Origin: G963556115 sp963678205
GTDB lineage: Bacteria; Planctomycetota; SZUA-567
Direction: 5' to 3'
NCBI GenBank assembly: GCA_963678205.1
Contig: OY782760.1
Location: 2,604,001 to 2,668,000 of the forward strand
Length of the DNA: 64,000 nucleotides
Shown here: piece after piece, positions 45,145 through 52,651 of the stretch
How positions within the stretch are numbered: position 1 is the first letter of the stretch
Layout: every line of letters starts with the position of its first letter
Notes under the pieces: model-generated
Told to the model about the DNA's origin: nothing
The model's database searches: none
What the model saw: only the letters and a program-made list of their open reading frames with translations
Program-made: the position numbers and the translations under genes

Positions 45145-45420
45145 ATGAGTACTGCAAAATCACTAGAGACTACTCCCCCACGAAGAAAAGCCTGCCTGAA
45201 AGGTTTTTCTCCTGATGGTGCTGAATTACGAATTTGCAATAACGGTGAATTCGAAATAGCAGGAGGCAATCCTAAAAACTACAATACACTGGTTCGTCTA
45301 GCAAAGACCTATCTAGCTATTATTAAAGCCAATGGATACGACATTTCAAATATAACTCAAGAAGATTTTTCTGATATCAATTCAATTATCAAAGAGTTAA
45401 AAAATCAAAACAACTCATAA
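45145..45420 (+). CDS. Small unknown protein behind a structured leader
   Basis: A 91-residue soluble protein that I do not recognise. The N-terminal 20 residues are Thr/Pro/Arg-rich, followed by beta-like GAELRICNNGEFEIAGG and a C-terminal helix pair. It contains two cysteines (CLKG and RICN) without a metal pattern. Its ribosome-binding site (GGAGGAG, five bases before the ATG) is excellent, so it is very likely translated. The preceding leader can fold so that the stem ends at the ribosome-binding site, pointing to control of translation. Confidence 0.6.
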   Translation: MSTAKSLETTPPRRKACLKGFSPDGAELRICNNGEFEIAGGNPKNYNTLVRLAKTYLAIIKANGYDISNITQEDFSDINSIIKELKNQNNS

Positions 45421-45563
45421 TATTCTATATTTTATTCTCCTATTATCAATAAATACTACCATCTAGTCATATTTTCCTTGCCAAATACGTACAACAAGGG
45501 TATTATATCCTAGTTATTTTAACAATATGCATTGATTAAGTACACATCATAATGGAGATTAAT

Positions 45564-45944
45564 ATGAAACACCTCTTATTCCTTGTACTGTTTGGAATCA
45601 GCCTCTTAATAACTGGTTGCACCCAACAACAAGTTACTAAGCAAGAAAATGACTTTATGGCTAAATATAAAGAAGGAAATGTTGTAGTATACTTCTGGGA
45701 CAAAGAATGTAGGGCTTGCCAAATACAGAGTAAAGAGCTGACTGCAGCCAAAGAATCATTAGATTTTCCTTTAATAAGAATTATTCCAAATGACGCGACA
45801 ATAGCCAAATATAACCTTGAAGCATTCCCAACCACTCTAATATTCCATAATGGCAGAGTAGCAAAACGTTTTGAAGGTGTTGCATTCAGAGATCAAATCA
45901 TAACAGAACTTGAATTTTTAACTAAAGAAACTTCTGAATTATAA
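45564..45944 (+). CDS. Thioredoxin-like lipoprotein
   Basis: A 126-residue lipoprotein. The signal peptide ends in the lipobox LITGC (Cys at about 18), so the protein should be acylated by Lgt (encoded at 61870-62682). The rest is a thioredoxin fold: NVVVYFWDKECRACQ has the CxxC redox site as CRAC, and the cis-proline segment is FPTTLIFHNGR. It probably handles thiols at the membrane face in the periplasm. The ATG at 45564 has GGAG at 45554-45557; a frame start 12 bases earlier would include this site. No DsbD or cytochrome c gene is nearby. Confidence 0.8.
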   Translation: MKHLLFLVLFGISLLITGCTQQQVTKQENDFMAKYKEGNVVVYFWDKECRACQIQSKELTAAKESLDFPLIRIIPNDATIAKYNLEAFPTTLIFHNGRVAKRFEGVAFRDQIITELEFLTKETSEL

Positions 45945-45961
45945 AAAAGCTAGAATACCTC

Positions 45962-45989
45962 TTGACTTATGAGCTAAACTATGTATTTT
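45962..45989 (+). promoter_or_regulatory. Promoter of the small basic protein gene
   Basis: TTGACT (45962-45967) and TATTTT (45984-45989), 16-base spacer; a perfect TATAAT lies a few bases further on. Confidence 0.45.
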
Positions 45990-46058
45990 ATAATACTTCA
46001 AATTAAGGATAATTAAATTTATATAAATTTAGAGCATAATAATAAAAAGGAAATAATA

Positions 46059-46220
46059 ATGGCAAGAAATACTAAAAAAGCTGAACGTGAAGAGCTAGCA
46101 AAAGCTCGCCGTAAGGTTCGTAGAAAACTAAGCGCTCATAAAGCAGCAAAACATGGCGGATCAAGCAAAACCAGAGCAAAGAAGACACACCCACACCGAG
46201 TTACATCGGCTCTACGCTAG
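46059..46220 (+). CDS. 53-residue very basic protein
   Basis: A complete short gene. Of 53 residues, 19 are Lys or Arg and four His, against three Glu. The first 25 residues form a probable basic helix (KKAEREELAKARRKVRRKL); the rest is Lys/His/Gly/Ser-rich and flexible (HGGSSKTRAKKTHPHRV). It has its own promoter, AAAAGG ribosome-binding site and strong terminator, which is typical of highly expressed small nucleic-acid or ribosome-associated proteins. It resembles small basic ribosomal proteins in composition only. I cannot assign a family. It has no signal peptide. Confidence 0.7.
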   Translation: MARNTKKAEREELAKARRKVRRKLSAHKAAKHGGSSKTRAKKTHPHRVTSALR

Positions 46221-46246
46221 TATTGCTTAATAAACCGATTTTTTAT

Positions 46247-46281
46247 AACCCCCACTTATTATAAATAAGCGGGGGTTTTTT
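46247..46281 (+). terminator. Terminator of the small basic protein gene
   Basis: AACCCCC (46247-46253) and CTTATT pair with AATAAG and GGGGGTT (46271-46277), with one mismatch, followed by T residues. Confidence 0.9.
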
Positions 46282-46355
46282 AAGTATTTTTAATAACCTT
46301 GGCTTAAGATCTTGTATAAATCTTATAATTCCCAAAGTTCCATAACGAGATATTT
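46282..46355 (-). repeat. Decayed second copy of the 3' end of the LIM-peptidase gene
   Basis: The bases just after the stop repeat, in tandem, the last ~90 bases of the gene: CGAGATATTTCTATTTTTTC occurs at 46346-46365 and again at 46435-46454, and GGCTTA at 46301 and 46393. On the minus strand the copy reads K-x-KIEIS-R-GT-x-GII-R-x-I, like the gene's KIEIS-RGT-SGVI-x-x-I, in another frame. Together they cover about 46282-46466. Confidence 0.75.
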
Positions 46356-47309
46356 CTATTTTTTCTTTCCAAATAATTTTTTAAATAATCCAGGCTTAGA
46401 ATTTCGTATATATTCAATAACACCCGAAGTTCCACGAGATATTTCTATTTTTTCCATTTTTCTATACCCCGATCCGTAGATATCATCTCTATTCCTCAAA
46501 ATATTTAAATTATCATCAAAACCTTTATTTATCAAAACTTTAGATGCAACCCACTGACAAAAGCCTTCCTCATTTTTCAAATTTAATTTATACTTGGCAT
46601 TTTGTGCTACCCATGCATGAGCCCACTCATGAGCCAAAGTTTCATAAATTTCCTCAACAGGCAACCCATCTTGTATAAGAACTACAGAAATCCCTCCACG
46701 TTGCTGCATAAGCCCCATTTCATCACCATTCATACCTCTGCCTTCTTTTACAATATCCTTGCAAACTTCAAGAGCAGCAGGAGATCTCAAACTCAACTTT
46801 ATACTTATTAGAATGATATTATCAACTTCACTAAGAATATCATTAATTTTAGCTACACCTCTAATTGCTCTCTTCTTACATTCAGAACACATTGCGAATT
46901 TACGACCAAAACTTGCACGTTCATTAGTTGGAGCCGAACAAAATCTGCATTTTGGATATTTTTTTATACACTCTCGACAAAATTTTCCACTTGAAAGAGG
47001 AAATATAATATATTTTCTACCTAAAAGGTTACCGCAAACTCTACAAATATTCGGGTGCTCAGCGCATTTCTTACAGACGTATTGGGATTTTAACATATTG
47101 CCAGTAGGTTTCCCACATTGAATACATTTAGCTTTTCCCATACATTCATTGCAAAAGATATCATTATCTTTAAATTTTACATACCCGCCATCAATCTCTT
47201 TTAAACATAAGGAACAAAAAACCTTTTCCCCAGCATTCAAAGCCAAAGAAAAGGTTATAATTAATACAATAACTATAATAGTGTTAAAATACTTCAAGAT
47301 GCCATTCAT
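46356..47309 (-). CDS. Exported LIM-like zinc protein with DA1-type metallopeptidase domain
   Basis: A 317-residue protein with a signal sequence (hydrophobic 8-24). Residues 32-144 hold eight CxxC pairs (C32/35, 53/56, 62/65, 79/82, 89/92, 111/114, 121/124, 141/144), spaced as two LIM-like double zinc fingers. Residues about 160-270 form a zinc peptidase domain: HEWAHAW (227-233) followed by NEEGFCQW (246-253), the same pair of motifs as in the plant growth regulator DA1 (HxxxHAW, then EEGICQ). Plant DA1 also joins LIM to this peptidase. The ATG at 47309 is four bases after the upstream gene's stop. Substrate unknown; it should act outside the cytoplasm. Confidence 0.8.
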   Translation of the reverse strand: MNGILKYFNTIIVIVLIITFSLALNAGEKVFCSLCLKEIDGGYVKFKDNDIFCNECMGKAKCIQCGKPTGNMLKSQYVCKKCAEHPNICRVCGNLLGRKYIIFPLSSGKFCRECIKKYPKCRFCSAPTNERASFGRKFAMCSECKKRAIRGVAKINDILSEVDNIILISIKLSLRSPAALEVCKDIVKEGRGMNGDEMGLMQQRGGISVVLIQDGLPVEEIYETLAHEWAHAWVAQNAKYKLNLKNEEGFCQWVASKVLINKGFDDNLNILRNRDDIYGSGYRKMEKIEISRGTSGVIEYIRNSKPGLFKKLFGKKK

Positions 47310-47313
47310 ACTG

Positions 47314-47691
47314 CTATCCAAGCTGAATCTTGTTGGACTGTGGTGCAGAATTTGGAACAACAATCTTTGAAGCTTCCTGTCTCTGCATCTCTCTAGCATC
47401 TTCAACAAGTTTGTCCATAGCTTTTTCAATAGCACTAGGAAATTCTTTTGCTGCTTCTTCAAGAGTTTTAGCTTCAAGTTTTGCCTGTAACGGTATTACT
47501 CCCATTGGACTCATAACACTTGTATGGGCAGAGATGAATTTCTCTCTTGAATCATCGTCTGAACCGTCAATTTTGATAGGCGACATTATTTTAAAAGTTG
47601 CAGATTTCAAATCAGAGACCGTCTCTTCTTTATATAATCCATCAATATCAACATCTAGCTGGTCTTTTAAATCTTGATTTCCAGAGCTCAT
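47314..47691 (-). CDS. Cytoplasmic protein of unknown function upstream of the LIM peptidase
   Basis: A 125-residue protein without signal peptide. The middle (about 50-80) reads SAHTSVMSPMGVIPLQAKLEAKTLEEAA, a beta-hairpin and helix that looks conserved, and the C-terminal helix is rich in Glu, Ala and Arg, followed by IVVPNS. I know of similar hypothetical proteins in PVC-type genomes but cannot give a name. The start has AAAGGAT before the ATG. Its stop lies four bases before the start of the LIM-peptidase gene, so the two are one message. Confidence 0.6.
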   Translation of the reverse strand: MSSGNQDLKDQLDVDIDGLYKEETVSDLKSATFKIMSPIKIDGSDDDSREKFISAHTSVMSPMGVIPLQAKLEAKTLEEAAKEFPSAIEKAMDKLVEDAREMQRQEASKIVVPNSAPQSNKIQLG

Positions 47692-47951
47692 AGTAATCCT
47701 TTCATATATTTGTATTAAAAATTTATTTTACTCTAAAACCACTCAGAATCAAGAACAATATACATATTACAAAGCTTTAAGTCAACAAATCAAAAATCCA
47801 ATCATTTTGAAAATTATTTATTATAATTCTATAAAGTATAGAAGAATAAATTATTGTAATTGCTAATAAAATTGTTATAATTTATAATATCTTTTATAGG
47901 GCAAACACACCACTTAACAAAATTTTTAATATAATAAGGGGAATCAAAAAG

Positions 47952-48518
47952 ATGAAACTTTCTATCATAACATTATTTACAATCTCTGCAATAGTTCTCA
48001 CTGGCTGCCAAACGACGAATCCATCAACTCAGGAAGAATTAACTCAACTTTCTTTACAGGTAAATGATCTAAAAGAAACTGTTTCTGTTCTTAATGAACA
48101 GGTAGAGACACTTAGTTCTTCCACAAGTTCAGGTGGACTGACACTTGAACCCAATAGTCCTACTTATACTTTAGAAACAACAGATCCGACCCAACCTGTT
48201 GTTGAAATCACAAATATTGAACCTGCAACTGGTTCTAATCAAAATATTAAAAATACTTTAAAAACACTTTCACAAGACTTCCCTGGATCTAGCAACCAAA
48301 GCAAATACAAAGGTAAAAAATATATAGTTTCTTCTGGAGTTACCACATCTGATGTTCAAGCTGCGCTAACCAATGCTGGCTATAATCCAGGTGCAATAGA
48401 CGGCAAGATTGGCAAGCGTACAATTAGTGCAATAAAGCGCTTCCAAAGATCAGAAAAACTCAAAGCAGATGGAATTGTTGGTAGGCGCACATGGGCACGC
48501 CTTTCTAAGCATTTATAA
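47952..48518 (+). CDS. Lipoprotein with peptidoglycan-binding domain
   Basis: A 188-residue lipoprotein. The signal peptide ends with the lipobox VLTGC. Then come a coiled-coil helix (about 25-60, LTQLSLQVNDLKETVSVLNEQVETL), a Ser/Thr/Pro-rich linker, and a C-terminal PG_binding_1 domain (about 120-188): VQAALTNAGYNPGAIDGKIGKRTISAIKRFQ, then ADGIVGRRTW. It probably ties a membrane to the cell wall. GGGG ahead of the ATG is a good ribosome-binding site. It heads the unit with ribF and the diguanylate cyclase. Confidence 0.88.
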   Translation: MKLSIITLFTISAIVLTGCQTTNPSTQEELTQLSLQVNDLKETVSVLNEQVETLSSSTSSGGLTLEPNSPTYTLETTDPTQPVVEITNIEPATGSNQNIKNTLKTLSQDFPGSSNQSKYKGKKYIVSSGVTTSDVQAALTNAGYNPGAIDGKIGKRTISAIKRFQRSEKLKADGIVGRRTWARLSKHL

Positions 48519-48539
48519 TTAATTTTTGAGTAATAGCAT

Positions 48540-49490
48540 ATGCTTAGATTATTTGGTAATGATAATGAATCCCCATTTAAGGGGCAACAAACCGTTGCAA
48601 CAATTGGAATGTTTGACGGTGTACACCTTGGACATATCAAGGTTTTAAAAGAGGTTATAACTACTGCCAAAAAAAGCAATTTGCCATCTATAGCAATAAC
48701 TTTTGATGTACACCCTCGCAAAATTCTTGGTAATGCTCCAGCTCTTATATGCAGTTTGGAGCATAGACTTCAATTACTCTCACACCTTGAGCTTGATGCA
48801 GTATGGGTTATAAGCTTTACTGAAGAATTTTCAAAAGTTACTGCAAAAGAATTTACAGATAAATACTTAATAAATAGACTTTCTGTTTCAAAAGTAATTC
48901 TTGGAGAAAATGGTAATTTCGGATACAAGGGCGAAGGGTGTATTTCGTTTCTACAAAAAAACTACTCTGGTATAAAGTCTATCTGTGTGCCTAGAGTAAT
49001 TATTGATGAAATCCCTGTTTCATCCTCTCAAATCCGTAAAAATACACGTAGTGGAAATTTAGCTGCGTCCAGAAAACTACTTGGTAGAGCACCATCTGTT
49101 CTAGGTAAGGTTGTTAAAGGCAAACAAATTGGTAGAACAATTGGCTTTCCTACTCTTAATTTAAACCCCGATCATGAACTATTTCCACCAGATGGGGTAT
49201 ATGCAACATTTACTAGATGTGGCGATTCTTTTTTTAAAAGTATTACAAATATTGGCACCTGCCCAACAGTCAATATGGATGCCGTCTGTCTCAGAAGCAT
49301 TGAAAGCCATTTGTTTAACTTCTCTGGAAACTTATATGACCATACAGCGGAAGTTTTTTTTATTGAAAAAATTAGAGATGAAAAAAAATTCTCTGGCTTA
49401 ATAGAACTTAAAGATCAAATTAGTAATGATATAAATCATGCTATAAAAATATTAGCAAAAAACACATATACTGATAGTGCGCCCTGCTAG
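48540..49490 (+). CDS. ribF: Bifunctional riboflavin kinase/FAD synthetase RibF
   Basis: RibF phosphorylates riboflavin to FMN and adenylates it to FAD. The 316 residues start with the FAD synthetase nucleotidyltransferase part (ATIGMFDGVHLGHIKVL, with the GxHxGH-type motif HLGH, and ILGENGNFGYKGEG), then the flavokinase domain from about 185: GKVVKGKQIGRTIGFPTLNL with PTxN, VYATF, and ESHLFNFSGNLY. Length is normal. It follows the lipoprotein by 21 bases and precedes the GGDEF gene by 35. Confidence 0.95.
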   Translation: MLRLFGNDNESPFKGQQTVATIGMFDGVHLGHIKVLKEVITTAKKSNLPSIAITFDVHPRKILGNAPALICSLEHRLQLLSHLELDAVWVISFTEEFSKVTAKEFTDKYLINRLSVSKVILGENGNFGYKGEGCISFLQKNYSGIKSICVPRVIIDEIPVSSSQIRKNTRSGNLAASRKLLGRAPSVLGKVVKGKQIGRTIGFPTLNLNPDHELFPPDGVYATFTRCGDSFFKSITNIGTCPTVNMDAVCLRSIESHLFNFSGNLYDHTAEVFFIEKIRDEKKFSGLIELKDQISNDINHAIKILAKNTYTDSAPC

Positions 49491-49525
49491 CACAATTATT
49501 AAAATAAATATACTATGGATCAAGT

Positions 49526-50917
49526 ATGAATAATATTAAAGGTCGGGTATTAATCATCGATAAAAATCACAACACTCTAGCCCCTCTTTTGAGCACGCTA
49601 GAAGATCATGGTTTTGAGATTATTCTTACATTAAAACTTTCAGAAGCACACGAAGTACTTTTCAAAAAAAACATTAAAATTGACTGCACTATAATAAATG
49701 TTATAGAACCTGTCAAAGATGATATTCATGAAACAATTTCCAGTTTGATTGATCATGAGGACAAGTTGAATACACCTTTAGTTGTGTATTCTTCAAAATT
49801 ACCTTCCAAGACATCAGAGATATTATATAGTTTAGGTGTATACCAAATCATCGAAAAACCTTGTAGCAACAGAAATCTTTCAGAGATGATTATAAATATT
49901 ATCAAGCTCAAAAATAAAGCTCAACCAAGCACAGCTTACTTAAATAATTTATATACTACTCTTTTAGAAAATACTCCTTTGGAGGTTGTAGTTCTCACCA
50001 GTTCTTTCACTATTGAAGAATGGAATAAATCTTTCTATTCCAATCATGATCATATTTTAATTGGTGATAATTATTTTAAATCTTGCTGTGGAGAAGACTT
50101 TAAAGAAATAGAGTTACATCCTGTAAAACGAGCTAAAAAAAGCGGAAACACAGAAGCTGGAAACATTATTATCACTGAATCAGCAGAACAAAAGCATTAT
50201 AATATTATTGCAACCCCTATTCTCAATAAGATAGGAAGTATTGATAAAATATTAGTACAGTCTATTGATCGAACGTCACAAATCGTTATGGAAAAGAAAC
50301 TACGCAGACAAGTTCAGAATTTCAATAGGATTCTTAAAGAGCAGGATAGAACTACTGATTATCTAATAAGTGTTCAAAAAGACCTTCAGAAAAAAGGAGC
50401 GGAACTTGAAAGACTTTCAATTACTGACGAGCTAACTGGCATTCATAATAGACGTAAATTTAACGAATCAATCAAACTCGAAGCGCTCAGAGCCTCAAGG
50501 TACAATCATCCATTATCATTGGTCTTAATCGATATAGACAACTTCAAAGCGATCAATGACTCTTTTGGGCATCCCTATGGAGACACAGTCTTAAAATTAC
50601 TGACAACAGTTCTCCAGCTTTCTATTAGGGAAACAGATATCATTGCTAGGTATGGAGGTGAAGAGTTTGCAATAATTCTGCCTGAAACGGATCATGAAAC
50701 AGGATTAGTGGTTTCTGAACGCATAAGAAGTAATATTGAAAAACGCAAGATGTGCCCGCCAGACGGCAGTGATATCAATATTACCGTTTCAGTTGGATTG
50801 GCGTCTTTATCATCAGAAAATATTGATCCTAAAAAACTTATTCAATTGACTGATGAATGCCTATATGAAGCAAAAAGACTTGGAAAAAATAGAGTAGAAT
50901 CAATAAATCTAACGTAA
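49526..50917 (+). CDS. Diguanylate cyclase with degenerate receiver domain
   Basis: A 463-residue cytoplasmic signalling protein. Residues 5-130 form a receiver fold (VLIIDKN, IINVIEP, IIEKPC), but the phosphoacceptor position is N58 where Asp is normal. A PAS-like part (about 145-270) and a coiled helix follow. The GGDEF domain spans about 295-460, with the active motif GGEEF (377-381) and, five residues earlier, the RxxD inhibitory site (RETD, 368-371). It should make cyclic di-GMP and respond to product feedback, but not to normal phosphorylation. It ends exactly where the converging Nudix gene ends. Confidence 0.9.
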   Translation: MNNIKGRVLIIDKNHNTLAPLLSTLEDHGFEIILTLKLSEAHEVLFKKNIKIDCTIINVIEPVKDDIHETISSLIDHEDKLNTPLVVYSSKLPSKTSEILYSLGVYQIIEKPCSNRNLSEMIINIIKLKNKAQPSTAYLNNLYTTLLENTPLEVVVLTSSFTIEEWNKSFYSNHDHILIGDNYFKSCCGEDFKEIELHPVKRAKKSGNTEAGNIIITESAEQKHYNIIATPILNKIGSIDKILVQSIDRTSQIVMEKKLRRQVQNFNRILKEQDRTTDYLISVQKDLQKKGAELERLSITDELTGIHNRRKFNESIKLEALRASRYNHPLSLVLIDIDNFKAINDSFGHPYGDTVLKLLTTVLQLSIRETDIIARYGGEEFAIILPETDHETGLVVSERIRSNIEKRKMCPPDGSDINITVSVGLASLSSENIDPKKLIQLTDECLYEAKRLGKNRVESINLT

Positions 50918-51394
50918 TTATTTATCATTAATTGCTGATATCAAATATCTACCATTTATATTTTTTGTGACTATATACTCTAGCCTATTTTGAGTACCTG
51001 CAATAATATTTTCCTTTATCATCTCGATATCAGTAGGTACTACGTTTTCTGAAATAAGAAACTCATTTTTATCAAACCAATGCAAAGAACCTTCTAAAGA
51101 TTCCCGAAACTCCATACTCTCAACACCAATTTTCACTAGAACCATATCATATTCAAAGAGAAGGCTGTTATCTTTTGTAAAATAAATACTCTCACTCGCA
51201 TAAGCAACAGCCTCAGCTGAAAAAACACTAAGTCCTGTTTCCTCAAGAGTCTCCCTACAAGCAGCACTCAGAATATTTTCCCCTGTCTCAACCTTTCCCC
51301 CTGGAAGAGCATAGTATCCACAATATGGAGCATTATTTCTTTTAATAAGAAGGATCTTGTTATTATACTCAATATAGCATAAAACAATAAGCAT
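50918..51394 (-). CDS. Nudix hydrolase
   Basis: A 158-residue Nudix enzyme. The Nudix box is complete: GGKVETGENILSAACRETLEETG (pattern G-x5-E-x7-REUxEExGU). MutT-like proteins split nucleoside diphosphate derivatives; the substrate is not evident. The start is the ATG at 51394 since GAGGA at 51401-51405 lies six bases ahead; a TTG at 51400 touches that site. It is two bases behind the SbcD-like gene stop and closes the leftward thrC-dapB unit. Confidence 0.9.
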   Translation of the reverse strand: MLIVLCYIEYNNKILLIKRNNAPYCGYYALPGGKVETGENILSAACRETLEETGLSVFSAEAVAYASESIYFTKDNSLLFEYDMVLVKIGVESMEFRESLEGSLHWFDKNEFLISENVVPTDIEMIKENIIAGTQNRLEYIVTKNINGRYLISAINDK

Positions 51395-51396
51395 AA

Positions 51397-52611
51397 TCAA
51401 TCCTCATTTACAAAAGTATCATTTGGAATAATTTTAATACCTTTTAGCGCCTTTATTCCATAATCTAAAGCCTCTGAAAGTATCGCTTTTTCATCAATAT
51501 CATCAGACTCGCAAATCATAGTATACATCTCTTTTAAAAAAAGACTTTCAGCTGTTGCAGCTTTACTATCAGCAACCTTAAGCATTTGGTCGATATCATA
51601 CCCCAGGTGTAGTTCAGAAAAATCACCAACCGAAACAAATAATTCATTAGAAGGAATCAACAGCTCCGGTTTAAAATCATTTTTTTTAGTACCAGTAAAA
51701 CTGAAACGCACAATATCATCTTTTAGCACGCCATTTCTCTCGCATTCATCTTTTGCATGCATTAATATGCTACTGTTTCCCTCAATATTATCGCAATGAA
51801 TCCTTAAATCAAAAATTTTACGCTTATCGATACTATACTGAATTAATTGCTCTACACCGTTTCGAGTCACCTCACCAATAAGAAGACACCCATTCCTAGC
51901 TCTAAATTCGCAAGCAAATGGTCTGCCACTGTATGCGGCTTTTATCATACCATCCGCACTTTCAATTGTAGAAAAACTATGATAATGTCCTAAAGCAGTA
52001 TAAGAAAACCCCTGAGCTAGAAGTTCTGAAGCAGTAAAAGGAGCCGTAACTTTCATTTTCTCTTCAAAAGTAAACTGTGTTCTTGCTCCATGATGCAGAA
52101 GAATACTTATTTCTGCAGGATCACGCGGAATGTTCTCTGCCATACGGTGTTCTGTTACAGCAGAGTTACCAGTAAATGGCCTCCCAGTTATCGAAACGTT
52201 TGCTCGTCCGGGGAGATAGATAGAGGAATATTCACGTCCAGAAAAAATATAAACATTATCTGGAATATCATCAAGACCTCGTCTTGCTCGTTCATATTGC
52301 GAATAAGGACAAGCTCCGGAAATATAATCATGATTACCTGGCAAAATTATTGTATATGGAAGTTTAGAAAAGATAGCAAAAACTCTATTTATTATTTTAG
52401 AATCAACAGTGTCATTATCAAATAAGTCGCCAACAACAAAAAGAACTTCAGCTTCTTCGTCATTAAAAATATCAACCAAAGTTTCTAGTGAAGAAAGTAT
52501 TTCTTCTTCACGCTTTAGCCTAAGCTCAGAAGTAGTAGAAAAACACCTCGGCAACACTCTTGCGCCGAGGTGAATATCACTAATCTGAATGAATTTTAAT
52601 GAATTATCCAT
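51397..52611 (-). CDS. SbcD/YhaO-like DNA-repair metallophosphoesterase
   Basis: A 404-residue calcineurin-type phosphoesterase close to SbcD, Mre11 and YhaO. All five motifs are present: SDIHLGA, VGDLFDN, PGNHDYI, LHHGAR and LGHYHSF. The C-terminal 130 residues are the family's capping and partner-binding region. SbcD normally acts with the SbcC ATPase, but no sbcC is adjacent; the next gene is the Nudix hydrolase. YhaO-type proteins pair with YhaN, also not seen. The nuclease may act alone or with a partner coded elsewhere. Confidence 0.85.
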   Translation of the reverse strand: MDNSLKFIQISDIHLGARVLPRCFSTTSELRLKREEEILSSLETLVDIFNDEEAEVLFVVGDLFDNDTVDSKIINRVFAIFSKLPYTIILPGNHDYISGACPYSQYERARRGLDDIPDNVYIFSGREYSSIYLPGRANVSITGRPFTGNSAVTEHRMAENIPRDPAEISILLHHGARTQFTFEEKMKVTAPFTASELLAQGFSYTALGHYHSFSTIESADGMIKAAYSGRPFACEFRARNGCLLIGEVTRNGVEQLIQYSIDKRKIFDLRIHCDNIEGNSSILMHAKDECERNGVLKDDIVRFSFTGTKKNDFKPELLIPSNELFVSVGDFSELHLGYDIDQMLKVADSKAATAESLFLKEMYTMICESDDIDEKAILSEALDYGIKALKGIKIIPNDTFVNED

Positions 52612-52651
52612 TGCTCAATTCCAAATCAAACAAAGTTAATAATACTAAGAG

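Noticed and set aside
47310..47477. Upstream extension of the LIM-peptidase frame (56 codons)
   Set aside because: It lies over the upstream gene in another frame and would bury the signal peptide inside the protein.
47830..47846. Hairpin TTCTATA-AAG-TATAGAA before the peptidoglycan-binding lipoprotein gene
   Set aside because: Very AT-rich and short; expected by chance in this composition and not linked to a gene end.
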